Shown here piece after piece: positions 51,015 to 59,131 of a DNA stretch of 64,000 nt. How positions within the stretch are numbered: position 1 is the first letter of the stretch; each line of letters starts with the position of its first letter. A model generated the notes under the pieces. It was not told the DNA's origin. It saw nothing but the letters and a program-made list of their open reading frames with translations, and searched no databases. The position numbers and the translations under genes are program-made. Source of the DNA: Leeuwenhoekiella palythoae (GTDB lineage Bacteria; Bacteroidota; Bacteroidia; Flavobacteriales; Flavobacteriaceae). Location: the NCBI RefSeq assembly GCF_900130045.1, contig NZ_FQXT01000002.1:744001-808000 (forward strand). The letters are read 5' to 3'.

Positions 51015-51428
51015 GTGTTATCAAAAAAGACCAAATATGGCCTAAAAGCATTAGCTTATGTTGCTAAGCATAAGGGAGAGGATCCTGTGCAGATAGGAGC
51101 CATTGCTAAAAGCGAAAATATCTCTCAGAAATTTCTAGAGAGTATCATGCTTACATTGCGTAAAGCCGGTTTTTTGGGAAGCAAAAAGGGTAAAGGCGGC
51201 GGTTATTATTTGCGCAGACAACCTGAAGAAATCAAAATGGTTGAAGTGATGCGTATACTTGAGGGGCCTGTTTCTATGGTACCTTGTGTAAGCCTCAATT
51301 TCTACGAAAAATGCGATGATTGCCCTGATGAAACAACGTGTTCTGTACACAGTTTGATGGTGCAATTGAGAGATAGCAATCTGGCGGTATTGAATAAAAA
51401 CACGCTTGCAGACCTGATTGCTGAGTAA
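51015..51428 (+). CDS. Rrf2-family transcriptional regulator, probable Fe-S or redox sensor
   Basis: 137 residues, GTG start. The N-terminal winged helix (KTKYGLKALAYVAKHKGEDPVQIGAIAKSENISQKFLESIMLTLRKAGFLGSKKGKGGGYYL) is that of Rrf2/IscR/CymR. Cysteines 91, 100, 103 and 109 (PCVSLNFYEKCDDCPDETTC) fit an iron-sulfur ligand set like IscR's. It sits just before the sulfate-assimilation genes, and a duplicated palindrome at cysH and the sulfite reductase is a likely operator. It is therefore a good candidate for the local sulfur or cysteine regulator. Confidence 0.9.
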   Translation: MLSKKTKYGLKALAYVAKHKGEDPVQIGAIAKSENISQKFLESIMLTLRKAGFLGSKKGKGGGYYLRRQPEEIKMVEVMRILEGPVSMVPCVSLNFYEKCDDCPDETTCSVHSLMVQLRDSNLAVLNKNTLADLIAE

Positions 51429-51489
51429 TTCCGAAGATTTAGCTTAAATGCTGAAAATCACTTAAAAATTTCAAAAAAACGCCAAAAGA

Positions 51490-51521
51490 TTTGGTCAAGA
51501 AGCGAAGTAGATATACTTTTG
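51490..51521 (+). promoter_or_regulatory. cysH promoter
   Basis: -33 TTTG (51490-51493), a 20-bp spacer and -7 TACTTTTG (51514-51521). The palindrome at 51528-51550 covers the expected start of transcription. Confidence 0.65.
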
Positions 51522-51527
51522 CTTTAT

Positions 51528-51550
51528 AATCCTACTATTCCGATAGGATT
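51528..51550. promoter_or_regulatory. Palindromic operator, copy 1 (cysH)
   Basis: Arms AATCCTA / TAGGATT around a TTCCG-containing centre (23 bp). It matches the copy at 52206-52228 at 21 of 23 positions. Its place just downstream of the -7 box suggests a repressor site, probably for the Rrf2 protein; an RNA hairpin is the alternative. Confidence 0.6.
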
Positions 51551-51563
51551 TAAATATTATGTT

Positions 51564-52193
51564 ATGACTGACGATCAGCTTCTATATATTAAGGCACATT
51601 TAGATGAATATAATGAAATGCTAAGGGATAAAGGTCCCGAGCATATTATTAGGTTTATTTTGAGCAGTTCAAAAAGGCCAATTTTAACCAGTAATTTTGG
51701 GCCTTATTCAGCAAGTTTGATACACGCCGTGTCTAAACAAAAGAATGGGATACCTCTTATTTGGTGCGATACAGGCTTTAATACGCAACAAACTTTGAGT
51801 TTTGCTGATCGCATTAAACAATCGTTACCAATTCAATTAAAAAGGTACCAGCCTAGTAAAAGGTATAGTGAGAATGAATTGCCCTCAGAATCTGGAGAAG
51901 CTTTTCAAAGTTTTGTGAACGATGTAAAACTGGAGCCTTTTAAGCGAGCCTTGACCGAACATAATCCTGATGTGTGGTTTACAAATATTAGAAGGGGTCA
52001 AACAGCTTATCGAGACACTTTAGATATACTGAGCCTTACAAATGATGGAATTTTAAAAGTAAGTCCATTTTATTATTGGTCAGATACAGAGTTGAGAGCT
52101 TATTTAAGTCAACATAATTTGCCTAATGAGTTCATTTATTTTGACCCAACAAAACCAAAGTCAAACTTAGAGTGCGGGATTCAGTTTAAATAG
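51564..52193 (+). CDS. cysH: Phosphoadenylyl-sulfate (PAPS) reductase
   Basis: 209 residues from the ATG at 51564. A TTG start at 51519 would run through the -7 box and the palindrome, so it is rejected. The PP-loop is ILTSNFGPYSASLIHAV, IWCDTGFN follows, then WFTNIRRGQTAYRD (Arg pair) and the C-terminal catalytic ECGIQF (Cys204). It has none of the paired CC..CxxC iron-sulfur cysteines of APS reductases, so it is PAPS-type. Normally cysD/cysN follow in flavobacteria; here the sulfite reductase follows after 64 bp. Confidence 0.9.
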   Translation: MTDDQLLYIKAHLDEYNEMLRDKGPEHIIRFILSSSKRPILTSNFGPYSASLIHAVSKQKNGIPLIWCDTGFNTQQTLSFADRIKQSLPIQLKRYQPSKRYSENELPSESGEAFQSFVNDVKLEPFKRALTEHNPDVWFTNIRRGQTAYRDTLDILSLTNDGILKVSPFYYWSDTELRAYLSQHNLPNEFIYFDPTKPKSNLECGIQFK

Positions 52194-52205
52194 TTTTTTT
52201 ACCTA

Positions 52206-52228
52206 AATCCTATTTTTCCGATAGGATT
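52206..52228. promoter_or_regulatory. Palindromic operator, copy 2 (sulfite reductase)
   Basis: Arms AATCCTAT / ATAGGATT (8 bp each), a 7-nt centre containing TTCCG. It is the near-identical second copy of the cysH element, 30 bp before the sulfite reductase ATG. Confidence 0.6.
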
Positions 52229-52257
52229 AAAATGAAATAAATAAAAAAATACAAGCT

Positions 52258-54354
52258 ATGCAAAGCTTCAGAACAGAAATAGAAAATCCGGTTGTAGAAC
52301 GCGACATTATTGAGCTAGAACGCAAGATCAAGCTTTTTAAGGATGGGAAGATAGATGAAGAACGTTTTAGAAGTCTTCGTTTGGCTCGTGGAGTATACGG
52401 GCAACGTCAAGAAGGCGTGCAAATGATACGTATCAAATTGCCTTACGGAAAGGTGACCAGCGATCAGTTGTTGCGTATTTCTGATGTTTCTGATGAGTAC
52501 TCTCGCGGAAAGCTTCACATTACCACACGTCAGGATATTCAGATTCACTATGTGAGTTTAGATAGAACTCCTGAGTTGTGGGCAGAACTTGAAAAGAGCG
52601 ATGTAACTCTGCGTGAAGCTTGTGGAAACACCGTAAGAAATGTGACGGCGAGTCCTGATGCAGGAATCAACCCTGACGAGGCTTTTGACGCAACGCCTTA
52701 TGCACACGCTACTTTTCAGTTTTTCTTGAGAAATCCTATTTGTCAAGAAATGGGGCGAAAGTTTAAAATGTCTTTTTCGTCAACTGATGATGATACCGCT
52801 TTAGCATTCATTCACGATTTAGGGTTTATTCCAAAAATCAAAGACGGAGAAAAAGGCTTTAAAGTGATGCTTGGGGGTGGTTTAGGATCCCAGCCACGTC
52901 ACGCAGATGTTTTAACCGAATTTTTGCCGGTAAACCAACTTATTCCAACGATCGAAGGAGTATTACGAGTGTTTGATCGTCACGGAGAACGTTCAAGACG
53001 TCTTAAGGCGCGTATGAAATTCTTAATTAAAGACCTCGGTTTAGAAGGGTTTATGGATTTGGTTGCTGAAGAGAAAAAAGCGCTATCCTATAAAACTTAC
53101 GAGATTGATACTTCGGCTTATGATAAGCCGGTTACAGCACCTTTAACCGAAGCCCCGGAAGTTATTATTGAGGATGTTAAAGCTTATGAAGCTTGGAAAG
53201 CAACCAACGTGTTTAAACAGAAACAAGAAGGTCTATACGCTATTGGAATCAAAGTGCGTTTGGGTGATTTTTCAACTGAAAAAGCACGTGCATTAGCGGC
53301 ATTGATCAAAAAATACGGGGGAGATGAGCTGCGACTTACCCTGCGTCAAAATATATTATTAAGACATATACCGGAAGGGGCAATTCCATTCTTCTACTCA
53401 CAACTAGCCAACCTAGGTTTTGCCCGTCCGGGATATGAAACAACAACAGATATTACTGCGTGTCCCGGTACAGATACTTGTAACTTAGGGATTGCGAGTA
53501 GTACCGGTATCGCAGATAAGCTTGAAGATGTTCTTGTAGAAGAATATCCTGAGTATTTAAATAATAAAGAGATCACTATTAAAATTAGTGGTTGTATGAA
53601 TGCCTGCGGTCAGCATAATATGGCTCATATAGGTTTTCAAGGTATGTCTGTACGTACGCCAGAAAAATTGGTAGCGCCTGCACTACAAGTGCTTTTAGGT
53701 GGTGGAGTTTTAGGAAATGGTGATGGCCGATTTGCAGATAAGGTGATCAAGATACCTAGTAAACGTGGGCCACAAGCCTTACGTGCAATTCTTGATGATT
53801 TTAAAGCAAATGCAGGCAGTCAGGATTTCTTGAGTTATTATGATGAGAAGGGACAGCGTTATTTTTATGATTTCTTAAAGCCCCTTTCTGAAACTGATAA
53901 TCTGGTAGAATCAGACTTCGTTGACTGGGGGAATGATGAAAAATACATTCAGGAAGTGGGTGTAGGAGAATGTGCTGGAGTCGTGATCGATCTTGTGCAA
54001 ACCTTGCTGCTTGAGGCTAAAGAAAAGCTAGGAAACGCCATTGAAGCCTTTGAAAGTAAGAATTGGGCAGACAGTATTTATCATACTTATGCAAGTCTGG
54101 TTAATGGGGCAAAAGCAATTCTATTGTCTGAAAATGTAAAAACCAACACGCAAGCCAATATCATCGCTGAGTTTGATAAAACTTTTGGTGAAGATGCGGT
54201 ATTAAAAGCTGAAACGTCATTTGCAGATTTGGTTTACCAAATTCAAAATAATGAGCCTACACAGGAATTTGCAGAAGCATACATCGCTAATGCCAATGCA
54301 TTTTTTGATCGTGTAGATGCGTTCAGAAAAAATCAATTAGCACATGCAAATTAA
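52258..54354 (+). CDS. HEPN-domain siroheme sulfite (nitrite) reductase
   Basis: 698 residues. The siroheme/4Fe4S cysteines are in CPGTDTC (about residues 402-408) and SGCMNAC (about 445-449). The N-terminal ferredoxin-like half-domain has GVYGQRQEGVQMIRIKLPYGKVTSDQLLRISDVSDEYSRGKLHITTRQDIQIHYV. The C-terminal about 120 residues (VIDLVQTLLLEAKEKLGNAIEAFESKNWADSIYHTYASLVNGAKAILLS) form a HEPN domain of unknown role. In this cluster (with cysH, siroheme genes and an FNR) it should reduce sulfite to sulfide. Confidence 0.93.
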   Translation: MQSFRTEIENPVVERDIIELERKIKLFKDGKIDEERFRSLRLARGVYGQRQEGVQMIRIKLPYGKVTSDQLLRISDVSDEYSRGKLHITTRQDIQIHYVSLDRTPELWAELEKSDVTLREACGNTVRNVTASPDAGINPDEAFDATPYAHATFQFFLRNPICQEMGRKFKMSFSSTDDDTALAFIHDLGFIPKIKDGEKGFKVMLGGGLGSQPRHADVLTEFLPVNQLIPTIEGVLRVFDRHGERSRRLKARMKFLIKDLGLEGFMDLVAEEKKALSYKTYEIDTSAYDKPVTAPLTEAPEVIIEDVKAYEAWKATNVFKQKQEGLYAIGIKVRLGDFSTEKARALAALIKKYGGDELRLTLRQNILLRHIPEGAIPFFYSQLANLGFARPGYETTTDITACPGTDTCNLGIASSTGIADKLEDVLVEEYPEYLNNKEITIKISGCMNACGQHNMAHIGFQGMSVRTPEKLVAPALQVLLGGGVLGNGDGRFADKVIKIPSKRGPQALRAILDDFKANAGSQDFLSYYDEKGQRYFYDFLKPLSETDNLVESDFVDWGNDEKYIQEVGVGECAGVVIDLVQTLLLEAKEKLGNAIEAFESKNWADSIYHTYASLVNGAKAILLSENVKTNTQANIIAEFDKTFGEDAVLKAETSFADLVYQIQNNEPTQEFAEAYIANANAFFDRVDAFRKNQLAHAN

Positions 54355-55105
54355 GAATCCAAAATTAACAGTTGTTGGAGCAGGACCCGGTGATGTAGAG
54401 CTGTTTACTTTAAAAGGTATTCGCGCGCTCGAAAGTGCAGATGTGGTGCTGTATGACGCTTTGGTAAATCCAGAATTGTTGGAATATGCTAACAACGCAG
54501 AATTGATTTTTGTTGGAAAGCGTAAAGGATGTTATGCCTATCAGCAAGAGCAAATCAATGACTTGATCATTGCCAGAGCTAAAAGTCATGGTCACGTGGT
54601 GCGACTTAAAGGTGGAGATCCGTTTATTTTCGGCCGTGGAGCTGAAGAAATGGAGGTTGCCGCAGCAGCCGGACTCGAAGTTGCTATGGTTCCTGGGATT
54701 TCTTCTTCGCTAGCCGTGCCTGCGTATCAGAATATACCTCTTACTAAACGGGGGAGTTCAGAGAGTTTTTGGGTAATCACGGGTACTACGCGACATCATA
54801 AATTGTCTAATGACGTAAAGATTGCGGCGCAGTCTTCGGCTACCGTGGTTATCTTGATGGGGATGAGTAAACTACCTGAAATCACACAGCTTTTTTGCGA
54901 AAGCGGGAAAAAAGATATTCCGGTTGCAATCATTCAGAACGGTACAACACCCGAAGAACGCGTTGCTGTGGGGACGATAGATAGCATTCAGGAAGAAGTT
55001 GAAAAGTTAAAGTTGAGCAATCCTGCAATTATTGTTATTGGGGAGGTGGTACGAAATAGAGCCCAATTGCTTAATTTGCAAGTAGAACTTGCGCAAACCT
55101 CATAA
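54344..55105 (+). CDS. cobA: Uroporphyrinogen-III C-methyltransferase
   Basis: 253 residues. It makes precorrin-2 from uroporphyrinogen III for siroheme. Motifs are LTVVGAGPGDVELFTLKGIRALESADVVLYDALVNPELL, VGKRKGCYAYQQEQIN, VVRLKGGDPFIFGRGAEE and VPGISSSLAVPAYQNIPLTKRG (SAM site). It overlaps the sulfite reductase end by 11 bp and is followed by the siroheme dehydrogenase after one base. An imperfect GCGAAAGCG element lies inside it. Confidence 0.93.
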   Translation: MQIKNPKLTVVGAGPGDVELFTLKGIRALESADVVLYDALVNPELLEYANNAELIFVGKRKGCYAYQQEQINDLIIARAKSHGHVVRLKGGDPFIFGRGAEEMEVAAAAGLEVAMVPGISSSLAVPAYQNIPLTKRGSSESFWVITGTTRHHKLSNDVKIAAQSSATVVILMGMSKLPEITQLFCESGKKDIPVAIIQNGTTPEERVAVGTIDSIQEEVEKLKLSNPAIIVIGEVVRNRAQLLNLQVELAQTS

Positions 55106-55106
55106 T

Positions 55107-55691
55107 ATGGCTGCTGAGCGAAATAATCTTTATCCGGTTTTTTTAAAAGTACGTAACCTGCAGGTTCTCATTGTAGGTGGAGGTAACGTGGCTTTAGAAA
55201 AACTCACGTTTTTGACAAAATCGAGTCCGGATGCGGTTGTGGAAATGGTAGCGCCTTTTTTTAGAGAAGAAACTCTAGAAATGGCAAAAAAGTTTAATGT
55301 AAAAATCACAAAGAAACGCTTTACGCGTTCTATGCTTAAAAAGCGCCACGTGGTCATAGCAACTACAGATAGCCCTGCGGTTAATCAGCGTGTGTATAGA
55401 GCGGCTAGAAAGCGGTTCTTACTTTGCAATATCGCAGATGTACCTGAACTTTGTGATTTTTATATGGGCGGAATCGTTACTAAAGGAAACGTGAAAATCG
55501 CAATCTCTACTAACGGAAAGTCGCCAACGACAGCAAAGCGTTTAAGACAGTTTTTTGAAGAAGTCATTCCCGATAACATTGATGATTTGGTTCAAAATTT
55601 GAATGAATATAGAAAAACGATTAAAGGGGATTTTGAAGAGAAAGTTGAAACCCTCAATGAATTTACAAAAGGATTGATTTCCAAAAATTAA
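55107..55691 (+). CDS. Precorrin-2 dehydrogenase/sirohydrochlorin ferrochelatase (CysG N-terminal type)
   Basis: 194 residues from the ATG at 55107 (a TTG at 55089 overlaps cobA and is rejected). The NAD domain starts YPVFLKVRNLQVLIVGGGNVALEKLTFLTK, with VIATTDSPAVNQRVYRAARKRFLLCNIADVPELCDFYMGGIVTKGNVKIAISTNGKSPTTAKRLR carrying the NAD/metal residues of Met8/SirC. With cobA it completes siroheme for the sulfite reductase. It is the third gene of a tight run. Confidence 0.9.
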   Translation: MAAERNNLYPVFLKVRNLQVLIVGGGNVALEKLTFLTKSSPDAVVEMVAPFFREETLEMAKKFNVKITKKRFTRSMLKKRHVVIATTDSPAVNQRVYRAARKRFLLCNIADVPELCDFYMGGIVTKGNVKIAISTNGKSPTTAKRLRQFFEEVIPDNIDDLVQNLNEYRKTIKGDFEEKVETLNEFTKGLISKN

Positions 55692-55734
55692 AGTTTAAGT
55701 TGAATGATGAGCTTCGGCTCAAAGATTAAAGAAG

Positions 55735-56787
55735 ATGATTAAAACAGACATTCTCATTATTGGAGCGGGACCAACCGGACTATTTACTGTATTTGAAGCC
55801 GGACTTTTAAAACTGAAGTGCCACTTGATTGATGCCTTGGCACAACCTGGCGGACAATTGGCTGAGATATATCCTAAAAAACCTATTTATGATATCCCCG
55901 GATTTCCAGAAGTTGGAGCCGGAGAATTAGTAGATAACCTTCTTGAGCAAGGAAAGCAATTTCAACCAGGTTTTACACTGGGTGAGCGTGCAGAAACAAT
56001 AGAAAAACAAGAAGATGGTAGTTTTATTGTAACTACTACTAAAGGAACTAAACACCAGGCTCCTGTAGTGGCTATTGCCGGTGGTTTAGGAAGTTTTGAG
56101 CCACGTAAGCCGGTTATACCTAATATTCACGAGTTTGAAGATAAAGGGGTCGCTTATATGATCAAAGATCCTGAAGTATACCGTGATAAAAAAGTAGTAA
56201 TTGCCGGAGGTGGTGATTCTGCATTAGACTGGAGTATCTATCTTGCTGATATCGCAAAAGAGGTGACTTTAGTACACCGAAGAAATGAATTTAGAGGAGC
56301 TTTAGATTCTGTTGAAAAAGTTCGTGAGCTTAAGATGCTTGGTAAGATCAACTTGATCACGCCGGCTGAGGTTGTAGGTCTTGGTGGTGTAGATGAACTT
56401 AAAGAAGTGGTAATAGAGAAGAACGAAGAGCAAATTTCGGTAGAAGCAGATGCCTTTATTCCTTTATTTGGTCTTTCGCCAAAACTTGGTCCTATTTCAA
56501 ACTGGGGTCTTGAGATTGAAAAGAATGCTATTGTAGTAGATAACAGCTTAGATTATCAAACCAATATACCCGGTGTTTTTGCCATTGGTGATGTCAATAC
56601 GTATCCAGGTAAATTAAAGTTAATTTTATGTGGCTTCCACGAGGCAACAATGATGTGTCAATCTGCCTATAAAATTATCAACCCAGGAAAACGCTATGTG
56701 ATGAAGTATACTACGGTGAGTGGTATAGATGGTTTTGATGGATCAAGAAAAGAAGCAGAGAAAGCAGTTGTGCAGGCTATTGAGTAG
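55735..56787 (+). CDS. Ferredoxin-NADP(+) reductase (TrxB-like type)
   Basis: 350 residues. FAD motif GAGPTGLFTVFEAGLLKLKCHLIDAL, NADPH motif VVIAGGGDSALDWSIYLA and the second FAD motif GVFAIGDVNTYPGKLKLILCGFHEA. There is no CxxC redox pair as in thioredoxin reductase, so it is the FNR-like (TrxB-type FNR) group. It would supply reduced ferredoxin to the sulfite reductase upstream. It converges on the REC gene with a 1-bp gap. Confidence 0.88.
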   Translation: MIKTDILIIGAGPTGLFTVFEAGLLKLKCHLIDALAQPGGQLAEIYPKKPIYDIPGFPEVGAGELVDNLLEQGKQFQPGFTLGERAETIEKQEDGSFIVTTTKGTKHQAPVVAIAGGLGSFEPRKPVIPNIHEFEDKGVAYMIKDPEVYRDKKVVIAGGGDSALDWSIYLADIAKEVTLVHRRNEFRGALDSVEKVRELKMLGKINLITPAEVVGLGGVDELKEVVIEKNEEQISVEADAFIPLFGLSPKLGPISNWGLEIEKNAIVVDNSLDYQTNIPGVFAIGDVNTYPGKLKLILCGFHEATMMCQSAYKIINPGKRYVMKYTTVSGIDGFDGSRKEAEKAVVQAIE

Positions 56788-56788
56788 T

Positions 56789-57172
56789 CTACCCTGCTAG
56801 ATCCAATTTAGATTTAAGGCTTAGAATGGTGTTCTTGGTAAGTGGCTTAGTTAAAAAGTCAATAACCCGAGCATACTTCTGAGCCTTTTCTTTGTCAATA
56901 CTACTCGTACTTGAAGTGACGATAACTACACGCGTAGGGCGCTCATCTTTTTCAAGAATATCTAAAAACGTCCAGCCGTTAATTTCGGGCATGTTTAAAT
57001 CTAGAAATATAAGATCAGGTTGGTCTTTGTCTAAATTTGAGAGCGCTGCATTAGGAATGGTGTAGTCAATAATGTGACTAGAGAAACCACTGATCTCTAT
57101 CAATTTTTTATTGATAAAGTTGGCCATTTTCTGATCATCAACCAGCATCACTTTTAGGGGCTTTGTAGTCAT
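56789..57172 (-). CDS. Single-domain response regulator (REC)
   Basis: 127 residues: receiver domain with Asp11/12 (MLVDDQK), phosphoacceptor Asp58 in IFLDLNMPEINGWTFL, VIVTSSTS, and the Lys in DFLTKPLTKNT. It has no output domain. Its start overlaps the GAF/phosphoacceptor gene by one base, so the two are translated together. It likely works as a phosphate shuttle or sink in that small pathway. Confidence 0.9.
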   Translation of the reverse strand: MTTKPLKVMLVDDQKMANFINKKLIEISGFSSHIIDYTIPNAALSNLDKDQPDLIFLDLNMPEINGWTFLDILEKDERPTRVVIVTSSTSSIDKEKAQKYARVIDFLTKPLTKNTILSLKSKLDLAG

Positions 57173-58023
57173 TAGGGTTGAGATGATTTAATATTGATGA
57201 GCTCTTTTTCACTTTGAGTGACCACGCGCTGTATAACTTGGTCTAAATGCCCGGAGGCTTCTTTGATTTTTGGTAATATAGAAGAGCGCAGTTCGTCTTG
57301 TGGTAAATGTTCAGCCAGTTCGAGTAAGCCTAAAACGCGGCTTAGGGGTTCTCTCAAATCGTGCGCATTCAATCTAGAAAGTTCAAAAAGTTTCTTATTC
57401 TTTTGTAGAAGTTCTTCCGTACGTGCTTCAATGACAAGTTGTTGATTGTCATTAATCGCTTTGATCTCTTTGTTTTTACAAGCGATCTCTGTAACCAGTG
57501 ATTCCAAATGAATATTATTCTGTTGTAAGATCTCGCTTAGGCTGATTTGCCTGTATTTTGACGCAACACTATCGGCTAAAAGATGAACTATATCTACGTC
57601 TGAACTACTAAAATACGTGTCATCATCAGAGACAAGAGAAATACAGATCTGATATTCAGAATACGCTAAAAACCAACCCCATAAATTGCCATTATTGAGT
57701 TTTACATCTTTAAGGTATTCTGGTAATTCTGTTGAATCAATTGAATTTACAAAGGGAATTTTGTCCTTAAGCAATAGGCGCTCATAGGGTTCAAGATCTT
57801 GTTGCTGGGTATGCGTGATCGTTTTGCCGGGGAGGAAAGTATACCCCGCAAGAGATTGCTCATGTAAAATCATGATTTTAAATACCTTGTAGTTAAACAG
57901 ATATTTTAAATGCCTACTTATGATTTTGCCTAATTCTTCTAGCGACTCAACTTTACTTAAGTTTCCGGAGAATTTAGAAAAGGCTTCATAAGTAATACGA
58001 TACTTTGCGCCCGAAAGATTCAA
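57172..58023 (-). CDS. GAF-domain protein with HisKA-like phosphoacceptor and no ATPase domain
   Basis: 283 residues: an N-terminal GAF-like region (about 15-160: FSGNLSKVESLEELGKIISRHLKYLFNYKVFKIMILHEQ), a coiled linker (161-212), then a DHp-like segment LSRLNAHDLREPLSRVLGLLELAEHL with His221. After about 60 more residues the gene ends; there are no N, G1 or G2 boxes. So it cannot bind ATP like a histidine kinase; it may be an Hpt/Spo0B-like phosphotransfer protein or a non-catalytic scaffold. It lies 12 bp after the AhpD-like gene, and REC follows by one-base overlap. Confidence 0.75.
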   Translation of the reverse strand: MNLSGAKYRITYEAFSKFSGNLSKVESLEELGKIISRHLKYLFNYKVFKIMILHEQSLAGYTFLPGKTITHTQQQDLEPYERLLLKDKIPFVNSIDSTELPEYLKDVKLNNGNLWGWFLAYSEYQICISLVSDDDTYFSSSDVDIVHLLADSVASKYRQISLSEILQQNNIHLESLVTEIACKNKEIKAINDNQQLVIEARTEELLQKNKKLFELSRLNAHDLREPLSRVLGLLELAEHLPQDELRSSILPKIKEASGHLDQVIQRVVTQSEKELINIKSSQP

Positions 58024-58035
58024 AACTAAAGATGA

Positions 58036-58623
58036 TTAGGCCTGAGCTTCCATGAGCTCATTGTCAATTTTAATACCTGAAACATCGGCAAGGGTATTCA
58101 GCATATTGACTAAATCAGCCTGCGCCATAAGCTCTTGTATTTCACCTTCGTCAAAGCCTACTTCTTGTAGCTGTTTAAAATCTGCATCGCTTATTTGATT
58201 AGCGTGTAAAGCAGCTTTGGTCACGATTTTGATTGCGGTTTTAAAGCTTTCTGGAATAAGAGGGCTTTCCAGGTCTTCTGTCGCTCTAAAACTAGGGTTG
58301 TCAGAAATCATAGCGCTCATACTGTCGGCAAAAATACCGTGTGCATGTGCACAATATTCACAATTACGCTCCTTAGAAACTTTGTAGATGATAAGCTGCT
58401 TTAAAACATTAGGCACATCTCCCATCATCAGGGTAGACTTCAGCTTGGTCCAGTTTCCATTAAGTAATGTTGCGTTTGAACCTTGACATTTAAACCAATT
58501 TAAAACAAAAGGTAATTGTAACGTTCGTTTGGTATCATCATAAATCGCCTGAACCTCGGGAGTGGCATCCTCATAGTTAACGATTTTAAAACGTGATGAT
58601 TGTGAGGTAGTTGTATTGCTCAT
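58036..58623 (-). CDS. AhpD-like carboxymuconolactone decarboxylase family protein
   Basis: 195 residues. The CMD/AhpD peroxidase motif CEYCAHAH (Cys88, Cys91, His95; CxxCxxxH) identifies the alkyl-hydroperoxidase-D-like group, which reduces peroxides with a thiol partner. The usual four-helix fold is suggested by helices on both sides (VLKQLIIYKVSKERN and ISDADFKQLQEVGFDEGEIQELMAQADLVNMLN). It is the first gene of the trio with the GAF and REC genes, so the trio may sense oxidants. Confidence 0.83.
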   Translation of the reverse strand: MSNTTTSQSSRFKIVNYEDATPEVQAIYDDTKRTLQLPFVLNWFKCQGSNATLLNGNWTKLKSTLMMGDVPNVLKQLIIYKVSKERNCEYCAHAHGIFADSMSAMISDNPSFRATEDLESPLIPESFKTAIKIVTKAALHANQISDADFKQLQEVGFDEGEIQELMAQADLVNMLNTLADVSGIKIDNELMEAQA

Positions 58624-58839
58624 AAGCTTAGAATTTGGGTTGTGTAAAGAAACAAAATTTAACTTTTAAATATACATTTTATTATCATTAATTAAATTAC
58701 TAAAAATCAGAATGTTAGTTGGTTTTTTTAACTTAGTTAAGATTTACAAGTTATTTTTTACTCGTAGTTATAGCGTTCTTCGTCGAAAATCAGACCTAAA
58801 AAATGACAATATTTATGCTCTTAAAATTGCATTTTGTCA

Positions 58840-58875
58840 ATGCGATTTACAATATTTGCATCCTAGTTCATTATT
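58840..58875 (+). promoter_or_regulatory. Promoter of the metH SAM-I transcript
   Basis: TTG, a 21-bp spacer and AATATTTG, the same arrangement as at the metX-thrA gene. It lies just before the riboswitch. Confidence 0.45.
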
Positions 58876-58881
58876 TATTGC

Positions 58882-58979
58882 TGTTATCAAGAAAGGTAGA
58901 GGGATTAGACCCGATGAAACCTTAGCAACCCTCCTCTTGGAGAAGGTGCTACATTCTACGCTACATCAGCGATAGATAA
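58882..58979 (+). ncRNA. SAM-I riboswitch (S-box) of the metH operon
   Basis: P1 GTTATC (58882-58887) / GATAAC (58974-58979), with AAGAAAGGTAGAGGGATTAG, ACCCGATGAAACCTTAGCAA and AAGGTGCTACATTCTACG. It is a near copy of the metX-thrA riboswitch. The 508-bp gap before metH holds nothing else coding; an open frame at 58712-58975 runs through the aptamer and is not a gene. Downstream, a TTTAGAC/GTCTAAA hairpin (59088-59111) stands 8 nt before the ribosome-binding site. Confidence 0.92.
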
Positions 58980-59118
58980 CAAAAACAAGTCTCATCGGCT
59001 TTCCATATGCTTTCTTAATAACCTAATTTTGCAAACTGCTCTAAGATCTAGAGTAGTATTGATTTATACAAGAATGAAAGTTGTGTTTTTAGACCTTAGT
59101 AATAGTCTAAAGACTTTT

Positions 59119-59123
59119 GGAGG
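59119..59123 (+). promoter_or_regulatory. Shine-Dalgarno site of metH (first part)
   Basis: GGAGG, 8 nt before the ATG at 59132, is an unusually strong ribosome-binding site for this phylum. It decides the start: ATG at 59126 is too close. Confidence 0.6.
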
Positions 59124-59131
59124 AAATGATT

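Noticed and set aside
57172-58023. Truncated histidine kinase (pseudogene)
   Set aside because: The frame ends at a stop that overlaps the next start by one base and no ATPase-domain remnants follow, so it looks like a natural short protein.
58712-58975. Open frame of 87 codons before metH
   Set aside because: It runs straight through the SAM-I riboswitch aptamer and has no recognisable protein; the RNA explains the sequence.
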